A DNA stretch of 64,000 nt from Tribonema minus (Eukaryota; Sar; Xanthophyceae; Tribonematales; Tribonemataceae), in the NCBI GenBank assembly GCA_017506865.1, contig JAFCMP010000110.1, forward strand, positions 1 through 64,000, in the 5' to 3' direction. How positions within the stretch are numbered: the stretch's first letter is position 1; each line of letters begins with the position of its first letter. Below the pieces are notes generated by a model. It had not been told where the DNA came from. It saw nothing but the letters and a program-made list of their open reading frames with translations, and did not search any database. Position numbers and translations under genes: made by a program. This document shows, one piece after another, positions 17,750-29,514 of this stretch.

Positions 17750-20700
17750 CCCCTCACATACCATGTGTCGTGAAGGCAGCAATTGAACTTCGACTTCCTC
17801 TCACACGGAGCACCATGCCTCTTACATTTCCTAGTAGTGACAGCGCAGGTCCTCTCACATAACATCGGCAAGTGCAGTTGCGGTTGTAGGGGCAATGATG
17901 CAGTGTCATACTAACAGAAGTCACAGTCACTATGTAATGCAAGCTTGTCGCACAAGCACCTTCACATACCGTGCACATTTAGGTCGTAGAGGCAGCTGCT
18001 GTCGAATTCCAGCGGCGCGCTTCCCTCTCGTTTCTTTTGTTGTGGTTGCTCGGCGCATGTGTTTCCTCATATACCGTGCACGTTTAGGTCGTAGAGGCAA
18101 CAGTTGGTTTCGCCCATTGGCGCGCCTCTCATACCGGGGCAGCGCCTGGACGTTTGGGAACCATCGGCGCATGTCTTCTCACATACCAAGTGCAGTTGCG
18201 GTTGTAGGGCAGCGCGGTAGTGTCACACTATCACACTGTGTACCCCATATAAATATGTGCGGTCGTGCTCATTGGGGCAGCAAAAAAAAACAAAAAAAAC
18301 AATGATTTAATGACACACTTACAGTGTGCCAATGGGTACTGCCACGGCGTGCTCATCGCATGTAATCCATAACACTCAGTCACAGTGTAGTGATTGCTCG
18401 ACGCGTGTGTTCCCTCACATACCGTGCACGTTTAGGTCGTAGAGGCAGCAGTTGGTTTCGCCCGTTGGCGCGCCTCTCATATTGGGGGAGCGCCTGGACG
18501 TTTGGGAACCATCGGCGCATGTCATCTCACATACCAAGTGCAGTTGCAGTCATACGGCAGCGCTGTGGTGCCTGTTCCCTCACATACCGTGCACGTTTAG
18601 GTCGTAGAGGCAGCAGTTGGTTTCGCCCGTTGGCGCGCCTCTCATATTGGGGCAGCACCTGGACGTATGGGAACCACCGGCGCATGTCCTCTCACATACC
18701 AAGTGCAGTTGCGGTCGTAGGGCGGCGCTGTAGTGTCATACTATCACACTGTGTACCCCATATATGTGCAGTCGTGCCCATTGGGGCAGCAAATTTAATG
18801 ACATACTCACAGTGTGCCAATGGGTACTGCCACGGCGTGCTCATCGCATGTAATCTATAACAGTCAGTGTAGTGATTGCTCGACGCGTGTGTTCCCTCAC
18901 ATACCGTGCACGTTTAGGTCGTAGAAGCAGCAGTTGGTTTCGCCCGTTGGCGCGCCTCTCATATTGGGGCAGCGCCTGGACGTTTGGGAACCATCGGCGC
19001 ATGTCCTCTCACATACCAAGTGCAGTTGCGGTCGTAGGGCAGCGCTGTAGTGTCACGCTATCACACTGTGTACCCCATACATGTGCGGTCACGCTCATTG
19101 GGCAGCAAAATTTAATGACAATAAAGTGCAGTTGCGGTCGTAGGGCGGCGCTGTAGTGTCATACTATCACACTGTGTACCCCATATATGTGCAGTCGTGC
19201 CCATTGGGGCAGCAAATTTAATGACATACTCACAGTGTGCCAATGGGTACTGCCACGGCGTGCTCATCGCATGTAATCTATAACAGTCAGTGTAGTGATT
19301 GCTCGACGCGTGTGTTCCCTCACATACCGTGCACGTTTAGGTCGTAGAAGCAGCAGTTGGTTTCGCCCGTTGGCGCGCCTCTCATATTGGGGCAGCGCCT
19401 GGACGTTTGGGAACCATCGGCGCATGTCCTCTCACATACCAAGTGCAGTTGCGGTCGTAGGGCAGCGCTGTAGTGTCACGCTATCACACTGTGTACCCCA
19501 TACATGTGCGGTCACGCTCATTGGGCAGCAAAATTTAATGACATAATTACAGTGTGCTAATGGGTACTGCCACGGCATGCTCATCGCATGTAATCCATAA
19601 CACTCAGTCACAGTGTAGGGGTTGCTCGACGCGTGTGTTCCCTCACATACCATGCACGTTTAGGTCGTAGAGGCAGCAGTTGGTTTCGCCCGTTTGCGCG
19701 CCTCTCATATTGGGGCAGCGCCTGGACGTTTGGGAACCATCGGCGCATGTCCTCTGACATACCAAGTGCAGTTGCGGTCGTAGGGCAGCGCTGTAGTGCC
19801 TGTTCCCTCACATACCGTGCACGTTTAGGTCGTAGAGGCAGCAGTTGGTTTCGCCCGTTGGCGCGCCTCTCATATCGGGGGCAGCGCCTGGACGTTTGGG
19901 AACCATCGGCGCATGTCCTCTCACATACCAAGTGCAGTTGCGGTCGTAGGGCAGCGCTGTAGTGTCACGCTATCACACTGTGTACCCCATTTATGTGCGG
20001 TCACGCTCATTGGGGCAGCAAAAAAACAATAATTTTAATATCGTACTTGCAGTGTACTAATGGGTACTGCCTCGGCGTGCTCATCGCATGTAATTCATAA
20101 CACTCAGTCACAGTGTAGTGATTGCTCGACGCGTGTGTTCCCTCACATACCGTGCACGTTTAGGTCGTAGAGGCAGCAGTTGGTTTCGCCCGTTGGCGCG
20201 CTTCTCATATTGGGGCAGCGCCTAGACGTTTGGGAACCATCGGCGCATGTCCTCTCACATGCCAACTGCAGTTGCGGTTGTAGGGCAGTGATGCAGTGTT
20301 ATACTATCACTGTGTGACACTGTGTACCCATATTTGCGCAGTCATGCTCCTTGGGGCAGTATATACCATGCTCAGGTAATGACATACTCACTGCAGTAAA
20401 AAATTTCATGAGTCATTTAAGTAGTGCACGCTCGGTGCACATGTCCCTTCATATGCCAAGCACGCTGTGACAGTCGTGTTGGAGGCAGTGGCCAAATTGG
20501 ATGCAATGTATGTACTGGCTCCGGGCATGGTGTCCCCTCTTGCCCCAAGGGGTACCCTGTCAGTTGGGTACTGCTGCCGGCCCCTCACGTACCGAGCGCA
20601 GTATACAGTAGTAGGGGCAGCAATGTACAGTCGCACCAACAGTGGCCACAGTATAGTGGTAGCTCACTGCGTGTGTCCCCTCGACGAGCACTCATGCTCC

Positions 20701-20860
20701 AGTAGAGACAGCAGCTGGTTTTCGCCCGGTTGCTTGCCTCTCATATTGGGCAACGCCTGGACGTTTGGGAACCATCGGCACATGTCTTCATACATACCAA
20801 GTGCGGTTGCGGTTGTAAGGCAGCGATGTAGTGTGATGCCATCACACTGTGTACTGCACG
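17750..20860. repeat. satellite array with higher-order repeat structure
   Basis: Eight well-conserved blocks begin with CCGTGCACGTTTAGGTCGTAG or a one-base variant (near 18074, 18421, 18587, 18903, 19326, 19648, 19818 and 20150). The spacings are about 347, 166, 316, 423, 322, 170 and 332 bases. Each block holds two related half-units: CTCACATACCGTGCACG...GTAGAGGCAGC and CTCACATACCAAGTGCAG...GTAGGGCAGC. The ends (17750-18060 and 20340-20860) are degenerate. Frames through the blocks give the same Arg/Ser-rich peptide in each copy, but there is no sign of coding constraint. The array lies immediately upstream of the minus-strand retrotransposon ORF. Confidence 0.92.
18701..19543. repeat. 423-bp near-perfect tandem duplication inside the array
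   Basis: 18701-19120 and 19124-19543 appear identical over their whole length by eye (period 423). The rest of the array is more diverged, so this is the most recent expansion. Confidence 0.9.
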
Positions 20861-22991
20861 CTCGCCGCATACGTCCCCACGTAAGTCGTGCAATAAGGTC
20901 GCAGAGGCCACAATGGCCTGTACCACTGATCAAAATCTTACTCGACAGTGATTGTGTTGACATTGGCGCAAGGCTCGTTGTGCCCTCAACTCTGCGAAAA
21001 CGCCCCAGCATATCTCAGATTTGAGGAGACCGCAGTACGGTAAGTTGATTATTGCTGATGTGCTAGCATTGCATGTTTTTAGCTGGGCTCGCAGGTTTGA
21101 CCATGAGCCCATGTATAGTCCTGCTAAGGTTATCAGCGTTAGAAGTGTAAGCATGGTGCATTTGCGCTGTTACAACACATGTGCTGTTCAACCTTGCATG
21201 CTGATGTGCCTACGCGCTGTTTGTGTGGTTCTCAACGGAAACATCTTATTTGCACAGCGTGCAAGGCCGGCGTGATGTTTCTGGAAGCACCAACATGTGA
21301 CCAGCCAAATCACAATATGCATATCAGCATTCAAAATGCGACCTTGAAAGTGAGGCGGCTGCACCCTGCCTACGACTGTAGCGCTTCAACTGTGCGGCCA
21401 TTGCGTGATGGTTTGTCAGTACCGTATTGCCACTGTGTGGTGGTAGAACTGTCGCCGCCTACTAGTATGAATTCTTGCAAGCACCTACATGTGTCCGCCC
21501 AAGGCAACTCTGAGTGTGCGATCAATGTGCACAGTGTGCGGCGTGTTTGACATGCAATAGCCGCGGCATAAGTGTGGCTATGGAGCGTCGCTGCACACAA
21601 ACGAGAAAACCGCAAACAAACGAGAAAACATTGATGCTGGTGATGCGACAATTGCGCGTATTGCCACATCGATCGCTCTCAGTCGTCAAGGTGTATGACT
21701 CTCCTTGTCAGGTGCGTCCATTTAGCATACTTCGAAATACAGATATTTTGCCGTGGCCCAACAACGTCAATGGCTCAATTTGCATGAATTGTAACCTGTC
21801 GTGGCTGACAACGCAAATGGCACAATGTCTTCACAATGTGAAAAGAAGCGACATCAACTTCAACCGTCAACTTTGTGAACAATGTGGACGAGTCAGTATT
21901 CAATGCGTTGTCCAGCTTTCAAACGGGTTGCTGTTGGCATTGCGGCGTGTAACTGATGCTCAGTCTGGGCTTGGGAAGAAAAGTCTCGACCATGGGATAT
22001 GGCTAGTGAGATGCTCAGCTTCATGCATCAACAATCACCTCGGCCCTGTCCCAGCGGCCTCACTGATCTGGATCCCCGGGGCCACCCCTGCGTTTGGCCT
22101 GTGACCGCTCAGTGTAGCCCTTATTTGACTGTCAATCTTACAACCACAATTCTAGCCCTGACCCTAGCCCTAACTCTGCACAGCAGCTGCAGGGAAAGCG
22201 CTCCTGGAGCGTCAGCATCAGTGCTGCGCTTAGCACCGTTCCCCGCGCGTGAGCTCGAGGCCCGCCCCCTCGACAAGAGCCTGTAGGCGCCTCTGCCCGC
22301 ACGTTGACCCCAGCAATTGGAGGGATTGAGGGTGCACCGGTTGGTTGCTGTTACCGTGGCCATTTCTGTCATGGCTAGCACCTTAGCAGGCGTAATCGAA
22401 AATTTGGCGATGGTGGTAATGGCTCGTGCTGTGGCGCACAGTTGCCTGGCGCATGCCAGCAACACGCACCATTTGGCTGAAGTGTGACTGATGGCTGGCG
22501 GCTGGACATTTCGCGTCGAGAAATTGCATGTGCAGAATGCCAGCCTCATGTGCAATGCTGAAGAAAGAAAAAAAATCAAAAACTCGGAGACGAGACCCCT
22601 TCTCCCAGCCTCAGGCCCCCCATCAAACTTTGAAATGACATGATCAAATTTCAACAGATCTCAAGTGTGTTGACCTGACTATCAAGAATCGCATCAGAGT
22701 GGTCGCTGGGGCGGCATGGCCATCTAGAGCGCTGCCGAGGCGTTGATTGCTAGCAAAGGCACCTTCCAGCGTCGTGGCAGATCTATGAACAGCACAGCAA
22801 CCGTTTTCGCACAGTCAGAGCACGGTGGTGCCTGCCCATCTACAGCAGCTAAGGGCGGACCCTGAGCTGCTCACGCTGCCGGACTAATATCTTAAGAGGT
22901 CAGGAGGAGAAAAGCACTCGAGAGGGACGTGCAACAGAGGCTGATTCAGCAGGTCAGGTGGACCACGTTCCTCGAATGCATAGCACTTGAA
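20861..22991. other. gene-poor stretch with a cysteine-rich open frame
   Basis: No conserved gene is recognised. A plus-strand frame at 21514-22104 (196 codons) contains repeated CxxC pairs (CDQCAQCAAC, CMNC, CEQC), and a neighbouring frame at 21179-21550 has CLCG and CTAC. These could be degenerate zinc-ribbon repeats, but no domain is clear. A CCCTAACC-like run lies near 22155. Confidence 0.4.
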
Positions 22992-23878
22992 GTACTTTTT
23001 ATTAATTCTCGCTCAGGGCGCGAAAAAGCCCAGATGATTGGCATCTAGCTGTAAGGAATCTACATGTCGTATGACTAGGGTTGGCACATTGCGTATATTT
23101 GGATTTTGCATACCCGCATATATACGTATTTTTGGCGTACAATACGTATATACTGCGTATATTAGCGTATCTGACAAAGCCAAATCTCGCTACGACGACT
23201 TGTCGTCTTTAGATTTCTCTGAAACCAGGTGCATTCGAACGGGCTCAGGGTGCTGATTACAGACATGCAGACACTAGAAATAATTGCCTTCATAAAGTGT
23301 CATCAGAGCAACACTTGAAGTGTGGGATTTTCTTGAAGTTGGCCGAAATGCCAAAAGAAGCTTGGTTACGGCCTGAGTGCGCCGACCGCATGGTGCCGCT
23401 GAAAAGCTGCGCCTCGTCAGAGGGCAGCGTGTCTGTCAGCATGTGCAGCGACTCCCTTCCCATCGTCCTCTTCCACATCACCGACAGAACAAGCCGTGAA
23501 GGCTCATGCAGGCTCTGCTGGCCAGGTGCGAAGCTGCCTGAGCCACTGAATTGCCAAGTTCAGGCTGTGCAGGCGCCTTCTGTGGCTTGAGACCACCGCT
23601 CAGCCCTGCCTTTCCGCTTCTGGCCCCCAGATAGCCCTAGCCACCTTACCCTTGGCATGCGCTGGGCCACGGGCAGCGCTCGTGAGCACCACAGCGGTGC
23701 AAAAGCGTATACGCGAATATACGCCCCGTTTCGGCGTCTACGCGTATATATACGCGTATGTACCAATATACCGTATATATACTATCTACGCAAGTGCCAA
23801 CCCTACGTATGACAGTCTGAAAGTGTCGCAACGACAACCACTCAAACGCCGCCGCCGCCAAATGGCATCTCGGGGTCC
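22992..23878 (+). repeat. dispersed repeat family, copy A, interrupted by a hAT-type element
   Basis: 22992-23075 plus 23814-23878 together match 37979-38127 almost base for base. The match runs from GTACTTTTTATTAATTCTCG to CAAATGGCATCTCGGGGTCC. The middle is the insertion described separately. Confidence 0.93.
23076..23805. mobile_element. hAT-type non-autonomous DNA transposon, 730 bp
   Basis: The ends are exact 12-bp terminal inverted repeats, TAGGGTTGGCAC and GTGCCAACCCTA. It is flanked by an 8-bp target duplication CGTATGAC at 23068-23075 and 23806-23813. The uninterrupted paralogue at 38055-38062 has the target once. The 8-bp duplication and a TAGGGTTGGCA start are hallmarks of the hAT superfamily. 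Subterminal regions are dense in GCGTATA motifs on both sides, as expected for transposase binding. The largest internal frame (23297-23590, 97 codons) resembles no transposase, so this copy is non-autonomous. The interior at 23270-23650 may be captured host sequence. Confidence 0.92.
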
Positions 23879-25433
23879 TCCCCTACGTCCTCCTCCATGT
23901 GCCCCCCCCCCCTGGATTCTGCCATGTGTGTCATGCACTTGAAGTACTTGAAGTACACTGTGGTGTGACAGGCTTTTTTTCCCCTCGCCACAGAGTTTCA
24001 CGATGCACGAACGAGAATGATTCCCTAGAATACCAACCTACACACGCAACCTCGTGGCGTTGGTCAGCTGGCATGCGAGGGACAGCAGCCTGAAGGCTCG
24101 GTGTGCCTCGGTGTTGAAGTCATGAGCGACGAACGGTGATAATTGGGCAGTGAGCGTACTTGACGATTGACTGGCTGCGCGTCAGCAGCGTGATAGCCTT
24201 CATGCTGTTGCTGGTTGGCTGCTGGCGTCGCTTCGCATTAGATCGTCTACGGTGGCTGCCCTGAGGGCTGCTTGCATCACACATTTACTCAGGCAGGGCT
24301 CAACCAAACTTTTTGAGTGAGGCAAGGAGCAGAAATTCCATCTGGTTCGCTGTGGTGAGGCTATTTCAGCGGTCTCAGTGTCACAGCCGTTCTTTCCTGC
24401 TAAAATTAGCCCTGAAAACCAACGCAACCACCGGGCAAGACGTGCGTCTTGGCTCACGCGAGCGACCCGAGAGCTGCCTGCTGCGCGAACGCGCACTCAT
24501 TCTGCGTAAGCGCAAGCCTGCATCTGCTCACATCATCTACTGCAGACACCCACTTTGGCGGGTGTCACGACGGCCTCCATACTCATCAAGGCCGGCCTAC
24601 TGGTTGTTACTCGAGCGTTGATCAGGGCCCTACTTGATTGGCCCACTTGATGTTTTGAACGATTGTTGTTTATCAAGGCCCATTATTTGTTGTGAGCGAT
24701 TGCTGACAGAGCGCCGCCCGTGCGCGCATGAATTTTTTTCAAGGGCATGTACGCCATCACCTGCTGAGCCGTGTGGCGATGATGCGCGGAGGGAGGTGCA
24801 CAGTGCTCGGCAGCTAAGCATCACTGCGTTGCCATTGTCAAGAGCGCCGACGATTGCAATAGGGCACCGAGGCCATGACAAGCTCGCACAGTGCTCGGCA
24901 TTATAATGTTCTCAAGAGCATGTATGCTATCACATGCTGAGCTGTGCTGCGGTAACGCAGAGTAAAAAGCGTGCAGCCAGCCCCATTCAGCGGCGCATGT
25001 TTTCCTTGTCCTCAACTGATATTATTTTTTATTATTGTGGTAGCGCACGGAACCATGGCCATTGTCACAAGACCCTGACTCACAGAGCTCAGTATCGTGC
25101 AGGTGTGTTGCTCTGCTGCTGAAGCTCTGGGCGGTTGCGCCAGAGGTGTGGTGTAGTCATGCTGTCGTCACATGTGAAGCGTGAATTCTGGCCACCGTCA
25201 AAAGTGTAGCGCGCAATGCTGCATAAATAAGAGCTTAACAAAGCTTCAACAAAGCAACATTACTCAACAGAGAGGGCGTTTCAAGAGCAACGCATTCAGT
25301 TTTGACTACGGTGCTGCTTTGCACGTTTCTTCCTTGCCATTATCAAGCAACATCATGCATGCGAGCAGTGAAATTGGAGACGTAAATCACTTCTTCACGG
25401 GTTTCTGCTGTGTTGAACTGCATTGCCGTTGCA
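23879..25433. other. intergenic stretch, no gene recognised
   Basis: Contains ACTTGAAGTACTTGAAGTAC at 23938-23957. It also has a local duplication: CAAGGGCATGTACGCCATCA at 24739 and a similar CAAGAGCATGTATGCTATCA at 24913. Nothing else could be supported. Confidence 0.5.
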
Positions 25434-25518
25434 GGCCGTCATGGTGTTGACACAACCCGAGGCTAAAGAGCAGGGAGAGGGACCAGTCATGCCAGCTGAG
25501 CCGATGGTTGCAAACCAG
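25434..25518 (+). CDS. possible first coding exon of the coiled-coil gene
   Basis: TTGCAG precedes an open stretch reading AVMVLTQPEAKEQGEGP and then VMPAEPMVANQ before GTAGGG. If real, translation could begin at the ATG at 25440. A further candidate continuation (VPAYAQPD) follows a CAG at 25815. The splice sites fit and the phase (0) matches the following coiled-coil exons. The peptide is not recognisable, so this remains a proposal. Confidence 0.3.
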
Positions 25519-26351
25519 GTAGGGGGGGGTTATGTAGTCATGCAGTGGGGGTAGGTATCATGGCCATTTGATACCCGTACGCCATGGCTGTACGGATCAT
25601 GGGGAAGGGGAGAAGGGGGAGGGTGACTTTACTAATGCTGCAATTGTACTACAACAGTGCAGTGCTCAAGCAGTGCCCGCACGGCTCAGTTGCTGTGGCC
25701 GACGCGTACTGAGAGTGCGACTTATGTTTAGCTTGCGATTGCATTACCATACCCTAGGGTTAGGGTTAGGGTTAACGTGTATCATCGCACGTGTACGCTT
25801 GACTCATTCAACAGGTTCCAGCCTATGCACAGCCAGATGTGGTGTTGTGCTGTTGTGACGTGGTGCTGTTGCTCATCGCCGCCCGCCGCTGCGCTAGCAT
25901 ATGGTGCGCGCCACACGCAGTCATGGCAGTGACCACCATGTATGCGCACCGAGCACTTACTTCAAGTTCAAGAAGTAGGACACACTGGCGGACCCCAAAG
26001 GGGGTGAACAAATGCAGGAAGGCGTAGTGGGGGGGGAGGAGATGGCATTTGGCAATGTCATATTAGAAGCGATCGTCCATGCGCCCTGAGATGCTTTCAA
26101 GCTTTTACTGGATGATAAAATATACAAGATACATCTAGATTCTGGCGGCTTAACATCCTCATCCAGGGTATACTATGCCCTGAGCAATTACAACGAACGT
26201 ATAATAAGGCGAAGTTGCTGTGTGCACCACTGGCATTGAGAGTGTCGCCCTCAGGCCCCTCTCACACCCCCTGCCGCTGCAGTTACATCGCTCAGCACCA
26301 GTCATCATGTGCAAGCCTGTTGAGCACTGCTGCATCGCTCTGCTGCTGCAG

Positions 26352-29300
26352 CAGGAGTGGGTCAGGGAGAAGACCGGCTTCCAGGCGAAGATTGCGGACC
26401 TGGAGAGGCAGATGAAAGTGCTGCAAACCAAGGTCAGTCCGTCCGCAGCGCTCAGCGACAGGCCCGACAACCGTAACCCTAACCCTAGCTCTGACTCGAA
26501 CCCTAACTCTAACCCTAGAACGCTCAGCAATAAGGCCGACACCAAGATTGTGTTCACCTCTGACTTCTTACCGGTGGCAGGGGCGATGCTGTGGCATCGG
26601 TACTTCAAGTTGAAGTAACGTGCATGTAGTGTTGAGCAGCATTGTGAAGCACGCTCGAACTCATCTGCTCTGGGTCTTTGTGCATCTGTGCTGCAAACAT
26701 GTTTGTTGTCGCGTGGTACCCCCAGCCAACATCACCTGTCGTAACCTGACCATGCCTGGCTCTCCAGCGCTGACCGGCTGCAGGAAATCGCTTGCAGAAC
26801 ACACGATATACTCGTTAAATCGTTGCAGGTGTCTCCTAACGTCGCGCGTGGTAACCTTGCCACACACGGCTCACTACCTCCAACCAGCGCTCATAACATT
26901 GGCTATGCTCATCATCATCTCAGGTGCTGACATGCAACCTCTCAACTCATTTGTCATCCGTGTGCAGCAAAGCCACCACGAAGAGGACATACTGCAGTGG
27001 GGCGATCACGTCACCAGCCTAGAGGCCGCCGAGCGACAGCTGCGCCAGGACAAGGGCACCGCCGTCAGCGCCCGCATTCAGCTCAATGTGAGTCAGTGCT
27101 CATCTGCAGAAGTCAGTGCTCAGAATGCCGCCGTCAGCGCGCCCGCCTCAGCTTGGTGTGTGTCAATGCTCCTCTTCAAAAGTCAGCACTCAGAACGCCG
27201 CCGTCAGCGCCCGCCTTCAGCTCAATGTGAGTCAGTGCTCATTCGCAGAAGTCAGTGCTTAGGTTCGATATCAGCGCTCATCCCTGTGAGTCAGCGCTCA
27301 GGACCGTGTTGCGCTGGTGGCACTTCTCAGCCCAGCGCAGAGCGCGTCAGCTCTTGCTGTCACCTCAGCGCCAGCAACAGCGAACCGTCAGCTTGCGCTC
27401 AGCTCAAGAGGGTGCTCAGATGTGATATATTGCACTCAGCTCTGTGAGTCAGTGCTCACCTGCAGAAGTCAGTGCTCAGGGCGCCGCCGTGAGCGCCCGC
27501 CTTCAGCTCAATGTGAGTCAGTGCTCAGCTTTTGTATCAGCGCCATTCCATATGAGTCAGTGCTCAGGACGGTGTCGTTCGGCTCAGTGTGCATCAGTGC
27601 TCATCGCCAGAGGTCAGCGCTAGGGTTCGTACAGCATAGCTTAGCTTTGCGCATCATATTCTCTGTGAGTGAGCGTTGCCGTTGAGCTTCAGTGTGAGCC
27701 AGCGCACTTTCTTTCAGAAGTCGGTGCTCAGAGTTGTAGCAGCGCTCAGCTTCATGCATCAGCGCTCATCTCTCGGACTTGCCGCTCGTGCAGGTAACGT
27801 AAGCAGCTCAATGTGAGTCACCGCTCACCTCCAGAAAGTCACTGCTTGCGTTTCCTACCTGTTTCAAATTGCCACACACACGGGCGTGGCAGTGAGTGAT
27901 GAACTTCAAGAACCAGTTCACATTGGTACCCACCTCTGCTGTGCACCAGCGCTCACCCAGTGAGTCAGTGCTCGCCTTTGTCAGAGCCCACCGTCAGTGC
28001 TGTGAGCTATGCTATTGTGATCTGCGTCAGCGCTCTGCCAGAACGTATGCCCAGGTTTAACATGGACCATCAGTTGCGTAGCGTGAGCTCGGCCGAAGGC
28101 AGTGCTGATGGTCAGCCAAAGCTGCGACCGTCTCACAATGCGTATCGATTGAAATGTTTATCCCGAAAGCGTTTCTCATGTCGCTCAGTCCAGTGACGTC
28201 AAAGGCAGTGCATGCGGTCAACTCAAAGCTGCCAACGTCCCACAATGTGTACCGGTTGAAGTGTTTCTCGTGCCGCTCAGGCCAGTGCAGGGCGCGTTGC
28301 ATCAGCACTTGCAGTAACCTCAGCACCAGCAGCAGCTCAGCGGCAGCTTGCGCTCAGCTTTTAGGACAGTGCTAGACGTCGTCAATGCCCCCTTGGCAGT
28401 TAAAGAATTACTTCAAATTACAGTTGAAGTGCTAAACTGTAAGGCAGTGCTCAGTGCAGATGTGTCAGCGCTCCGCAGCGCGCCCCGTTCCCCTCTCTCA
28501 GGGGCGACTGTCATTAGGATGCAGAGATCGGCAATGTGGTGGAGTGACGCCGCTAACCCTAACCCTAATGCTTTTTCTGACCCTAGTCCTAATCCTTACC
28601 CTTACCCGAAGCACCACGGGATTAGGACCTTCGGTGTGGCTTAAAGCACCTACTTGAATCCGGTGCAGAGCCTCTGTAGTGATTGTGACATGCACCGACG
28701 CCATTACAGCTCACATCGCCGGCGAGAGTTCAAAGGTAATGCGTGTTGCTGCCTCCGTGTTCAGTGCCTACATTTAGTGTAGTGGCCGATATCTGCAGTT
28801 TGCTCCAGGAGTTTGCTCGAAAGCTTTGGGACACACAGTGAGGGATGCGCGAGAACCCATTTTAACCTCAACACACACTTCAACTCTTTCATGTCCGTAC
28901 CGTGCTCACAGGAGCAACTGACGACGCGCACCCAGCAGCTGCGCGATGCGCAGGCGATGGTAGTTGCTCAGCAGGGCCAGCTCGACACCGCGCTCGCGAC
29001 CGTTCAGGAGAAAGAGGTACGGAGGTGTGGTTGCATGGATGAGTGAGACTCGACTTGATGCTTTGTGAGTCGTTGAGTGAAGTGGGTTCATCATGGTGGC
29101 ATGCATGCTGGTATATGCCCAGCCTGCGATGACGATTTGCATTAGGACATTTTTGATAGCGTAGCGTGATCCATGATGGCACAGCGCAGTCCAGAGATGC
29201 GACAGACAAGGTGGGAACAGCCTTTTTGCTGGACCGTGCTTTCATGCACACATGCTTGAAGTACGACTTCTTGCTCTCAACATGTGCTTGAAGTACAGCG

Positions 29301-29472
29301 TACGGTTGGCACCTCACCTCACGAACATTGGCGTCACATTCTGCCGCCGCGATGCTCGCCTGCAATGGCTACGCGCTGCCACAGATTGCACCCAGCCTGC
29401 AACCCACTGCAACTTCCATTTTCACTTCAACCCCACCAATCACCAAATCTCAAGCTTACAGTTTTGCATGCT

Positions 29473-29514
<42 letters not shown>

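Noticed and set aside
18390-19962. Repeated plus-strand frames giving the same Arg/Ser-rich peptide (SLTYRARLGRR)
   Set aside because: They follow the satellite units exactly, appear in every block, and are interrupted between units; no sign of a gene.
17750-20860. CRISPR-like array
   Set aside because: Units are long and repeats and spacers are not distinguishable; the host is eukaryotic. It is a satellite.
28498-28704. Possible telomere or chromosome end at CCCTAA tracts
   Set aside because: Tracts are only two or three units long and embedded in introns of continuous genes.
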